From JAGWBD01 sp965220615 (GTDB taxonomy: Bacteria > Chloroflexota > Anaerolineae > Aggregatilineales > Phototrophicaceae), in contig CBDCQL010000001.1 of the NCBI GenBank assembly GCA_965220615.1, positions 186,001 through 250,000 of the forward strand: DNA of 64,000 nucleotides, in the 5' to 3' direction. A program made the position numbers and the translations under genes. Positions 57,508 to 64,000 of the stretch are shown piece by piece (positions within the stretch are counted from its first letter, which is position 1; each line of letters begins with the position of its first letter). The notes under the pieces are model-generated. The model had not been told where the DNA came from and ran no database searches. It saw nothing but the letters and a program-made list of their open reading frames with translations.

Positions 57508-57963
57508 ATGATTCCGGCCAGGCTGGACGAACTGCTGGAGGACTTCTCCTTCATCAGCGACCGCAACGAACGCGCCGCGTGGCTGATTGACGCGGCCGAT
57601 CGCTTCGACGAGGTGCGGGTGCCGCCGGAGGTGGCGGCACCCCCCTACGACGAGGCGCATCGTGTGCCGGCCTGTGAATCCGATGCCTTCGTCTGGGCCC
57701 TGCCAAAGGACGGGGGCAACCTGGATTTCCGCTTCGACGTACTTAATCCGCAGGGCCTCTCGGCCATGGCCCTGGCCGTCATCCTTAACGACTGTTGCTC
57801 CGGCGCGCCCCTGCAACAGGTGGCGGCAATCCCGCAGGACATCGTGCTGAAGATCTTCGGTCGTGAGGTCTCGATGGGCAAGGGTCAGGGGCTGATGGGG
57901 CTCGTGACCATGGTGACCCACGCGGCGCGCGAGGAACTCGGCTCGCAAGCGGCCGGCGCGTAA
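57508..57963 (+). CDS. sufE: SufE-like sulfur acceptor protein
   Basis: The 151-residue protein has the SufE fold and the sulfur-accepting Cys in HRVPACESDAFVWAL (usual VxGCQSxVW). The start is ATG 57508. Downstream segments such as LAVILNDCCSGAPLQQVAAI and GREVSMGKGQGLMGLVTMV fit the family. SufE takes persulfide from a cysteine desulfurase and hands it to SufBCD for iron-sulfur assembly. Here the sulfurtransferase upstream could be the donor, since no SufS is beside it. Confidence 0.88.
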   Translation: MIPARLDELLEDFSFISDRNERAAWLIDAADRFDEVRVPPEVAAPPYDEAHRVPACESDAFVWALPKDGGNLDFRFDVLNPQGLSAMALAVILNDCCSGAPLQQVAAIPQDIVLKIFGREVSMGKGQGLMGLVTMVTHAAREELGSQAAGA

Positions 57964-57988
57964 AAAAGGCCCGCCAGGAGTGGCGGGC
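57962..57988 (-). terminator. Rho-independent terminator of tRNA-Cys
   Basis: On the minus strand a GCCCGCCA stem (pairing 57981-57988 with 57969-57976, loop of four) is followed by a run of six T (plus-strand A at 57962-57967). It lies just below the tRNA-Cys gene and overlaps the sufE stop region on the other strand. Confidence 0.8.
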
Positions 57989-58003
57989 GCGGGCGCGCAG
58001 AAA

Positions 58004-58074
58004 AGGCGACGACCGGAATCGAACCGGTGATAAAGGTTTTGCAGACCTCTGCCTTGCCACTTGGCTACGTCGCC
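58004..58074 (-). tRNA. tRNA-Cys (GCA anticodon)
   Basis: Read on the minus strand, a seven-base acceptor stem GGCGACG pairs with CGTCGCC at the end. The D-arm GCCAAGTGGCAAGGC, the anticodon arm GAGGTCTGCAAAACCTT with loop CTGCAAA and anticodon GCA, and the T-arm ACCGGTTCGATTCCGGT are all visible. The discriminator base is T, as is usual for Cys. The CCA end is not encoded. The terminator lies 15 bp below. Confidence 0.95.
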
Positions 58075-58158
58075 GATGCCTCAGTATAGCGATTTGGGCA
58101 CGCAGCGACAAGCGTCAGCGCCGACCGTCCGCGGCCCGCGGCAGCCGGGTCGCTGAGC

Positions 58159-59244
58159 ATGCGCGTCGCCATCGACGCCAGCCGCGCCACCGTCGCGCGC
58201 GCCACCGGGACCGAACATTACAGCCGGGAACTCATTCGCGCCCTGCTGCAGGTTGGCGCGGAGCACGAGTACCACCTCTTCTTCCGCGACGAGCCACCCG
58301 CGGGGCTGTTCAGCGGGCGCAACGTCGTACAACACGTCATTCCCCTGCCGCGCCTGTGGACGCATCTGCGTCTGGCGGGGGCGCTTTGCGCGCTGCGCCC
58401 GGACGTCAGCTTCGTGCCGGCGCACAGCCTGCCGCTGTTCTTCCCCGGGCCGGCGCTGGTCACCGTGCACGACCTCGGCTTTCACCACTACCCCGCCGCG
58501 CACCCGCCGCGCGCGCGCCGCTACCTGGAGTGGTCGACGCGGCACAGCGCGCAGCGCGCCAGCCTGGTGCTGGCCGACAGCCACGCGACGGCGGACGATT
58601 TGCGTGGTTTCTGCCAGGTCGCGCCGGAGAAAATCCGCGTGGTCTATCCCGGCCTGACCCCGCTCCCGATCGGCGACGCGACCGCCCTGCGCCGCAAGTA
58701 CGGCCTGCCGCCACACTACTATCTCTTTCTGGGCACGCTGCAGCCGCGCAAGAACCTGCCGACCATCGTCGCCGCCTGGCAGCGCTGGCGCGCGACCAAC
58801 CCCGACGACAACGCGGCGCTGGTGCTGGCGGGCGGCCGCGGCTGGCTCTTTGACGGTGGAGATTACGCGGCGCTGGAAGACCTGTACCTGCCCGGTTACA
58901 TCGACGATGAAGACCGCGGCGCGCTCTACGCCGGCGCGCGGGCGCTGCTCTTTCCCTCGCTGCACGAAGGCTTCGGCTTTCCGGTGCTGGAGGCCATGTA
59001 CTGCGGCACGCCGGTCATCACCAGCGTGACTTCCAGTCTGCCGGAACTGGCCGGGGACGCCGCCCTGCTGGTGGAGCCGAGGGACGTGAAGGCAATCGCG
59101 CGGCAGATGACGCGCCTGCAGAAAGACAGGGCCCTGCGCAATCGCCTGGTCCGTTCCGGGCAGGCCCGGGCCGCCCGCTTCAGCTGGGAGCGGGCGGCGC
59201 GCGCGACGCTGCGGGCCCTGCAGGACGCGGCGGGCGTGGTCTGA
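58159..59244 (+). CDS. GT4-family glycosyltransferase
   Basis: The 361-residue protein has a Rossmann-type N-terminus (MRVAIDASRATVARATGTEH) and the GT4 C-terminal signature LHEGFGFPVLEAMYCGTPVI (ExFGxxxxEAMxxGxPVI), with Glu residues binding the nucleotide sugar. LGTLQPRKNLPTIVAAW is the linker strand typical of the family. It is the first of a block of cell-surface sugar genes. The stop TGA overlaps the next ATG by one base (TGATG). Confidence 0.9.
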   Translation: MRVAIDASRATVARATGTEHYSRELIRALLQVGAEHEYHLFFRDEPPAGLFSGRNVVQHVIPLPRLWTHLRLAGALCALRPDVSFVPAHSLPLFFPGPALVTVHDLGFHHYPAAHPPRARRYLEWSTRHSAQRASLVLADSHATADDLRGFCQVAPEKIRVVYPGLTPLPIGDATALRRKYGLPPHYYLFLGTLQPRKNLPTIVAAWQRWRATNPDDNAALVLAGGRGWLFDGGDYAALEDLYLPGYIDDEDRGALYAGARALLFPSLHEGFGFPVLEAMYCGTPVITSVTSSLPELAGDAALLVEPRDVKAIARQMTRLQKDRALRNRLVRSGQARAARFSWERAARATLRALQDAAGVV

Positions 59245-61052
59245 TGCGCATTCTGGTGGTGCAGCTGGCCGATGTGGGCGACCTGGTGCTGGCCACGCCG
59301 GCGCTGGCGGCCCTGCGCGCCGCCCGGCCCGACGCGCGTCTGACCCTCCTGACCAGCGCCCACGCCGCGCCGCTGCTGGCCGGCAGCGGCCTCGTGGATG
59401 ACATCGTCACGCTGGAGCGCGCCAGCGGGAGCCACCCCTTTGGCTTTCTGCGACCGGAAAACCTGCGGCGCATGCTGGCGGCCGGCCCGCAGGACCTCGT
59501 GATTTTTTTGCACCATTTCACGCTGTGGCGCGGCACGCTCAAGTTCGCGCTGATCGCCCTGGCGGCCCGCGCGGGACGGCGCATCGGCCTCGACAATGGC
59601 AACGCCTGGTTCCTCACGGAAAAGGTGCAGGATGAGGGCTTCGGCGCCATGCATCAGGCGGAATACTGGCTGCAACTGGCCGCCCGGGCCGGCGCCGACC
59701 CTCGTCCTCGACCGGCGGTGGTGGCGCGAGGGGCCCTGCCGCAGCCCCTGCCACCGGGCCGTTACATCGCCCTGCACGCCGGCGGCGGCGCGTCCAACCC
59801 GGCCCGCCGCTGGGCGCCGGAGCGCTTCGCGCAGGTGGCGGACCGCCTGCGCGAGGAAAGCGGCGCGCAACTGATGCTGGTCGGGGGCCCCGGCGACGAC
59901 AACCAGGCCCTGCGCGCGGCCCTGCGCAGCGCGGTCATCGACCTGACGGACCAGACGACCCTGCCCCAACTGGCGCAGGTGCTCGCCGGGGCGGCGCTGT
60001 TCATCGGCGCGGAGAGCGGCGTGATGCATTTGGCTGCGGCCGCCGGCGCGCCGGTGCTGGCCATCATGGGGCCGGGCAATGCCTCCGCCTGGGGGCCCTG
60101 GACGCCTGGCGGCCGCAGCGTCGTGTTGCGCAGCGCGCCGGTCTGCAGCCCATGCGGCTACGTCGGCCACAGCCTGGGCCTGCCGCGCGGCTGCGAAGCG
60201 CGCACCTGCATGCGCATGGTCACCGTGCCGCAGGCGCTGGAGGCGGCGCGCGCCCTGCTGCGCGGCGACTCGCCGGCGGCGGCGGCGGATGACCCTGATC
60301 CGCCTCCGCCAGGCCGCATCCACATTCTCGGCCTGCCGGTGGACGGGTTGGGTACGGCGCAATGGCTGGCGCTGGTCGAAGCCTGGATGACGGCGCGGCC
60401 ACGGCGCGCGCGCCAGGTCTGCACCATGAATCCCGAATTCATGATGGCCGCACGCGGCGACGCGAATTTTCGTCACATCCTGCAGCGGGCGGACCTCTGC
60501 GTGGCGGACGGCGCGGGCCTGCTGTGGGCCGCGCGTCGCCAGGGAAGGACCCTGCCGGGTCGCATCACCGGCGCGGACGGCGTGCCCCTGCTGGCGCAGC
60601 GCGCCGCCTCGCGCGGCTGGCGCCTTTTTCTGCTGGGCGGGGCGCCGGGCGTGGCGGAACGGGCGGCCCAGGCCCTGCAGACCCGCTTCCCCGGCCTGCA
60701 AATTGCCGGCACCTTCAGCGGCAGCCCGGCGGCGGACGAGGAAGACGACATTGTGGCGCGCGTCAACGCCAGCCAGGCGGACCTGCTCTTCGTGGCCTGG
60801 GGCGCGCCGCGTCAGGACAAATGGATCGCGCGTAACCTGCCGCGCCTGCAGGTCGGCATGGCGATGGGCGTGGGGGGCACGCTCGATTATCTGGCCGGCG
60901 ACGTGCGCCGCGCGCCACAGTGGCTGCGCCGGCGCGGGCTGGAGTGGCTCTTCCGTCTGGCGCTGCAGCCCTGGCGCCTGCGCCGCATGCTGCGCCTGCC
61001 GCGCTTTGTGCTGGCCGTGCTCATGGAGCGGCGTGTGCGGGCGCAGGCTTGA
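59244..61052 (+). CDS. GT9-GT26 fusion glycosyltransferase
   Basis: The 602-residue protein joins two glycosyltransferases. Residues 1 to about 350 are a heptosyltransferase-like GT9 domain, with MRILVVQLADVGDLVLATPA at the start, LHAGGGASNPARRWAPERF and FIGAESGVMHLAAAAGAPVL. From about 355 to the end is a WecG/TagA/CpsF (GT26) domain: IHILGLPVDGLGTAQWLAL, QVCTMNPEFMMAARGDANF, LCVADGAGLLWAARRQGR and FVAWGAPRQDKWIARNL. There is no internal stop or start. The two activities would add successive sugars of a surface glycan. Each domain is of family-normal length, so this is a true fusion or an ancient readthrough. Confidence 0.9.
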   Translation: MRILVVQLADVGDLVLATPALAALRAARPDARLTLLTSAHAAPLLAGSGLVDDIVTLERASGSHPFGFLRPENLRRMLAAGPQDLVIFLHHFTLWRGTLKFALIALAARAGRRIGLDNGNAWFLTEKVQDEGFGAMHQAEYWLQLAARAGADPRPRPAVVARGALPQPLPPGRYIALHAGGGASNPARRWAPERFAQVADRLREESGAQLMLVGGPGDDNQALRAALRSAVIDLTDQTTLPQLAQVLAGAALFIGAESGVMHLAAAAGAPVLAIMGPGNASAWGPWTPGGRSVVLRSAPVCSPCGYVGHSLGLPRGCEARTCMRMVTVPQALEAARALLRGDSPAAAADDPDPPPPGRIHILGLPVDGLGTAQWLALVEAWMTARPRRARQVCTMNPEFMMAARGDANFRHILQRADLCVADGAGLLWAARRQGRTLPGRITGADGVPLLAQRAASRGWRLFLLGGAPGVAERAAQALQTRFPGLQIAGTFSGSPAADEEDDIVARVNASQADLLFVAWGAPRQDKWIARNLPRLQVGMAMGVGGTLDYLAGDVRRAPQWLRRRGLEWLFRLALQPWRLRRMLRLPRFVLAVLMERRVRAQA

Positions 61053-61106
61053 TTCGCGCGCAATTTGTGCCAGACTCGAAACAAACGGGAACCAGAGGAG
61101 AATTTC

Positions 61107-61586
61107 ATGATTGCAGCGACTGACATGACGACCATGCTGGCCCAAAACCTGTGGGTTGTGGGACTGCAGACCGAGGGCCTGACGCATGCCGACAGCATGC
61201 TGCAGTTGCCCTTCCGCGGCAATTGCCTCAACTGGGTGCTGGGCCACATGCTGGTCAGCCGCGACTACATGCTGCACATCGCCGGCGCGGAGACCCTTTG
61301 GGACGCCGACAAGTCCGCGCCCTACATGTTTGGCAGCGAGGCGATGACGGCGGATGCTGACTCCGTGCCGATGGAGAGCATCCTGGCCGATTTGCAAAGC
61401 TCGCAGGAACGCCTGGCGGAAGTCATGGCGTCGCTGGATGACGAAACGCTGGATTCGCCTTTTGACAACGAACGCGACGACACCCTGCGCAAGCGCCTGG
61501 CATTCATGACCTGGCACGACAGCTACCACACCGGCCAGACCGAGTATCTGCGTCAGTTGAGCGGCGTCAACGACAAGGTGATCTGA
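61107..61586 (+). CDS. DinB/YfiT-family protein (copy 1)
   Basis: The 159-residue four-helix-bundle protein has the metal-binding His residues in NWVLGHMLVSRDYM and MTWHDSYHTGQTEYLRQL. DinB proteins may act as metal-dependent thiol transferases or damage-response enzymes, and the substrate is unknown. ATG 61107 follows AGAGGAG. A clear paralogue follows 42 bp downstream with the same opening residues (LTHADSMLQLPFRGNCLNWV). Confidence 0.88.
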   Translation: MIAATDMTTMLAQNLWVVGLQTEGLTHADSMLQLPFRGNCLNWVLGHMLVSRDYMLHIAGAETLWDADKSAPYMFGSEAMTADADSVPMESILADLQSSQERLAEVMASLDDETLDSPFDNERDDTLRKRLAFMTWHDSYHTGQTEYLRQLSGVNDKVI

Positions 61587-61628
61587 GCGACGCAGTCCTG
61601 CCCGAAGCAGAAAGAGGGGGTAGCGCCC

Positions 61629-62111
61629 GTGATTTCAACCGGGGAAATGATCCACCTGCTGGCGCGCAACCTGGAGGTCATTGAGGCCCAGACCGAAGGC
61701 CTGACGCATGCGGACAGCATGCTGCAACTGCCCTTCCGCGGCAACTGCCTCAACTGGGTGCTTGGCCACATTCTGGCCTACCGCGACGTCGCCCTGAAAC
61801 TGGCGGGTGCGGAGCCGCTCGGGGACCAGCAGCGCGCCCGACGCTATACGTATGGCAGCGCGGCGATGCAGGCCGATGACGATGCCGTGCCCCTGACAAC
61901 CCTCCTGGCCGACCTGCGCTGTTCACAGGAAAGGCTGGCTGAGGCGCTGGCTGCGCTCAGCGAGGAGCAGTTGAACGCCGAAGGTTGCGACTATGGTGAC
62001 AACTTGCGTGAGTGCCTGCTCGAGTTGGTCTGGCATGACGGTTACCACGCCGGCCAGACGGAATATCTGCGGCAGTTGACCGGCGTCAACGACCAGGTGA
62101 TGGTGATCTGA
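61629..62111 (+). CDS. DinB/YfiT-family protein (copy 2)
   Basis: The 160-residue protein from GTG 61629 is a paralogue of the preceding gene. It keeps His in NWVLGHILAYRD and LVWHDGYHAGQTEYLRQL. It ends at TGA directly followed by the TTG start of the kinase gene, with no gap. The functional relation of DinB proteins to a carbohydrate kinase is unclear. Confidence 0.87.
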   Translation: MISTGEMIHLLARNLEVIEAQTEGLTHADSMLQLPFRGNCLNWVLGHILAYRDVALKLAGAEPLGDQQRARRYTYGSAAMQADDDAVPLTTLLADLRCSQERLAEALAALSEEQLNAEGCDYGDNLRECLLELVWHDGYHAGQTEYLRQLTGVNDQVMVI

Positions 62112-63137
62112 TTGTCCCTGCATGGATGGGTCTCGCGCCTGGCGGGCCGGCGGGTGCTGGTCGTCGGCGACGTACTGCTGGACGAGTACCTCAGCGGCCG
62201 CCCGACGCGCATGAGCCGCGAAGCGCCGGTACCGGTGCTGGAGTTCGAGAGTCGGCGTCACATCCCTGGCGGCGCGGCCAACCCGGCGGTCACCATCGCG
62301 CGCCTTGGCAGCCAGGCGCTGCTGGCCGGCGTCACCGGCGATGACGACCAGGGGCGGCAACTGCGAGACCTGTTGCAGGCGCAGGACATCGACTGTGCGG
62401 GGCTGATTCGCGAGGCCGGGCGCGCCACCACGCTCAAGCTGCGCATCATGGCGCAGACGGGCCTGCGCTATCCGCAGCAAATGGCGCGCATCGACACGCT
62501 CTCACGGGCAGCCCCGTCGGAGAAGAGTCAGGACCGGCTGCTGGCCCAGGTGAAAGCGCTGGCCGACACGGTGAATGCCCTGCTGGTCTCCGACTATTGC
62601 ATCGGTCTGCTGACGCCGGACCTGGTGGACGAGTTGCGCGCTGCGGGCGTATCCCTGCTGGCGGTTGACGCCCAGGGCGAGCTGGGCAAGTACCATGACT
62701 TCGGCCTGGTCAAGTGCAATGCGGAGGAGGCTGCCGCGTGGCTGGGAAGGCCGCTGGCGTGCGACGCGGACTTCACAGCCGCCGCGCGCGACCTCTGCCG
62801 GCGACTGCGCGTGACCGGCGCTGCGGTCATCACACGCGGGCCGCAGGGCGCCACGCTCGCCACGGCGACGGGTGAGGTCGAGCATTGCCCGGCGCCGGTC
62901 GTCAGCGACGTGTTCGACGTCACCGGCGCTGGCGACACGGCCATCGCGGTGATGACCCTGGCGCGAGCGGCCGGAGCAGACTGGCCGACAGCCGTCGCCC
63001 TGGCCAACGTCGCCAGCGGCCTGGTCGTGCAGCGGGTGGGGAATTACGCGCCGACGGCGGAGGAACTGCGCGCTTCCCTGCGGGCAGTGGCCAAGACGCC
63101 TTCCGGGCCTGACACGCCCTCGCCCCGTATGCCCTAA
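62112..63137 (+). CDS. PfkB-family kinase (HldE/RfaE domain I-like)
   Basis: The 341-residue protein begins VLVVGDVLLDEYLSGRPTR, with the conserved HIPGGAANPAVTIARLG, and has the PfkB catalytic signature DVTGAGDTAIAVMTLARA (GAGD, catalytic Asp). It matches the heptose-7-phosphate kinase domain of HldE but the C-terminal nucleotidyltransferase domain is missing. The TTG start at 62112 follows the previous stop without a gap. With the GT9 domain nearby, a role in heptose-type surface sugars is plausible, although a monoderm lineage would not make LPS. Confidence 0.87.
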   Translation: MSLHGWVSRLAGRRVLVVGDVLLDEYLSGRPTRMSREAPVPVLEFESRRHIPGGAANPAVTIARLGSQALLAGVTGDDDQGRQLRDLLQAQDIDCAGLIREAGRATTLKLRIMAQTGLRYPQQMARIDTLSRAAPSEKSQDRLLAQVKALADTVNALLVSDYCIGLLTPDLVDELRAAGVSLLAVDAQGELGKYHDFGLVKCNAEEAAAWLGRPLACDADFTAAARDLCRRLRVTGAAVITRGPQGATLATATGEVEHCPAPVVSDVFDVTGAGDTAIAVMTLARAAGADWPTAVALANVASGLVVQRVGNYAPTAEELRASLRAVAKTPSGPDTPSPRMP

Positions 63138-63302
63138 CTGTCGCGGTCAACTCCGCCAGGGAGCCGCCCGCATCAATGGAATCAGGTTGTGCCTGGGGAA
63201 CTGGCCGCGTTTCGCATCCGCCAGGCCGCGCATGGGGATGGCGGCCAGCCCCGTCGTCACGCTTGCCTGGCCGCTATCGTCGAGTCTTCGCTCCCAGGCG
63301 GG

Positions 63303-63647
63303 TCAATCGGCCTCGCTCCCGGCCGTCAGCCGCTCCTGGCGGCCTTCAAGGCGGCCTTCGATGCGCGCCAGGCGCTGGTTGCCATCATCGACTTTCGTTT
63401 CGACATCGTCGATTTTTGTCTCCAGACGATCGATTCTCGTTTCCAGGCGCTGGATGTCGCCCTTGAGTCCCGCGCGCGATTTAGCGATCTCGCCCCTGAG
63501 TTCAGCGCGCGACTCAAGGATCTTGTCCTTGAGTTCCCTGCTCATTTCGGCGATTCTGCTGTCCAGACGCCAGACGGCGTTCAATACCACCATTGTCGCC
63601 ACAAACCCTGCGACGACTGCCAGCGACAGCGTTGCGTCCAGGTTCAT
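63303..63647 (-). CDS. Small coiled-coil protein with N-terminal membrane anchor
   Basis: The 114-residue protein from ATG 63647 has one transmembrane helix (TLSLAVVAGFVATMVVLNAV) and a long coiled coil (LRGEIAKSRAGLKGDIQRLE, TRIDRLETKIDDVETKVDDG). It resembles the small coiled-coil protein at 904-1215 in composition, with the helix at the opposite end. A longer start at 63761 is possible but lacks support. Function unknown. Confidence 0.6.
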   Translation of the reverse strand: MNLDATLSLAVVAGFVATMVVLNAVWRLDSRIAEMSRELKDKILESRAELRGEIAKSRAGLKGDIQRLETRIDRLETKIDDVETKVDDGNQRLARIEGRLEGRQERLTAGSEAD

Positions 63648-63847
63648 CGGAATCGTCTTCTTGCCCTGCGTAAAGTCTAGCGACGTATTGCCCGTTTGCC
63701 AATGTCCCCAACCGGGCGGGAGCGGCACGTCGCCGGTGTGGATGATCAATGTCGGCGCCACTGTCGGCCTGGCAATTTCCTGCCGCTGAGTGGCCAGTTG
63801 GCGCCGTCCAGGTGTCGGCGGAGGAGCTTGAGCGCGCTGAAAAGGCC

Positions 63848-64000
63848 TCAGACCACGCGGATGCTGCGACGCTGCCAGTGGTTGGTCATGTAACCCTTGA
63901 AATTCCAGATTTCCTCGACCGTGGAGGGTTGTGTGTTGCCCGCCTGGTCGCGCGCACGCACGACCAGTTCGTAGTCGCCGGGCGTCAACTCCGTCTCCAG
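63848..64000 (-). CDS. Sulfite-oxidase-like molybdoenzyme, C-terminal end (partial)
   Basis: The frame ends at TGA 63848 and reads back to the window edge. Its last 50 residues include LTPGDYELVVRARDQAGNTQ, then WNFKGYMTNHWQRRSIRVV, which matches the end of the Mo-co dimerisation domain of sulfite-oxidase-family molybdenum enzymes (usual WN.kGymnNswhrv.V.V). Only the tail is visible. The enzyme would depend on the cofactor pathway in which moaA acts. Confidence 0.6.
   Translation of the reverse strand: METELTPGDYELVVRARDQAGNTQPSTVEEIWNFKGYMTNHWQRRSIRVV

Noticed and set aside
63138..63302. Possible gene between the kinase and the coiled-coil gene
   Set aside because: No open frame with an initiation site or family similarity is seen in these 165 bp.

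Overview
This 64 kb window is a high-GC bacterial chromosome segment, dense with genes and with many 1-4 nt ATGA/GTGA-type start-stop overlaps. The gene content resembles Chloroflexota from marine or soil metagenomes: a DUF2304 protein, paralogous MmgE/PrpD and enolase-superfamily genes, a PhyH dioxygenase, tandem DinB proteins and a polytopic glycosyltransferase-like protein. The phylum is an inference from gene content only, because no marker gene here fixes the taxonomy. There is one tRNA (Cys), no rRNA and no CRISPR array.

Layout. (1) 1-3.75 kb is a disturbed junction. It holds the 3' end of a transketolase gene, a cupin gene whose 3' end is repeated 888 bp downstream, a two-gene operon of tiny coiled-coil/membrane proteins between the copies, and an AT-rich UvrD-like helicase that looks acquired. 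(2) 3.7-17.7 kb is mostly housekeeping: prfA with a second copy of its 3' end, PhyH dioxygenase, DUF2304, rhomboid protease, FmdB zinc ribbon, a large membrane protein, threonine synthase, a phosphotransferase, moaA, map, a methyltransferase, an alpha/beta hydrolase and a LysM-M23 endopeptidase. (3) 16.5-45.3 kb is a 29 kb block entirely on the minus strand that reads as a catabolic island. It has an RraA-like aldolase, an enolase-superfamily enzyme, five tandem MmgE/PrpD paralogues, a DegT aminotransferase, a dipeptide/oligopeptide-type ABC transporter (two permeases, two binding proteins, no ATPase), an M24 creatinase-like protein, three AstE/aspartoacylase-like proteins, two S9 peptidases, a family-2 malate/lactate dehydrogenase and two fold-type-I aminotransferase-like proteins. 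A perfect palindrome lies upstream of its first gene. (4) 45.4-49.0 kb is a small defence or stress patch: an AT-rich HTH-ImmA/IrrE metalloprotease plus MazF toxin pair, a TerC membrane protein, and a PIN toxin with an unknown partner. (5) 49-64 kb holds an SRPBCC/Gfo-Idh-MocA pair, a di-haem DUF1111 protein, a collapsed ImuB-DnaE2 relic that keeps an SOS-box-like site, a TPR protein, mutY, a rhodanese-SufE pair, tRNA-Cys, glycosyltransferases including a GT9-GT26 fusion, two DinB proteins, an RfaE/HldE-type kinase and the 3' end of a sulfite-oxidase-like gene.

How the genes may work together. In the catabolic island, peptides or N-acylated amino-acid derivatives would be imported by the DppBC-type transporter and cut by the S9 peptidases and AstE-type amidohydrolases. 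The carbon skeletons would then be processed by aminotransferase, dehydrogenase, MmgE/PrpD lyases or epimerases, the enolase-superfamily enzyme and the RraA-like aldolase. This is inferred from family memberships only and the substrate is unknown. A recurring oddity is that several members have lost their hallmark catalytic residues while an intact relative sits nearby (AstE, aminotransferase), and the M24 protein has lost its metal ligands. This suggests retained partner or sensor roles, or specialised chemistry.
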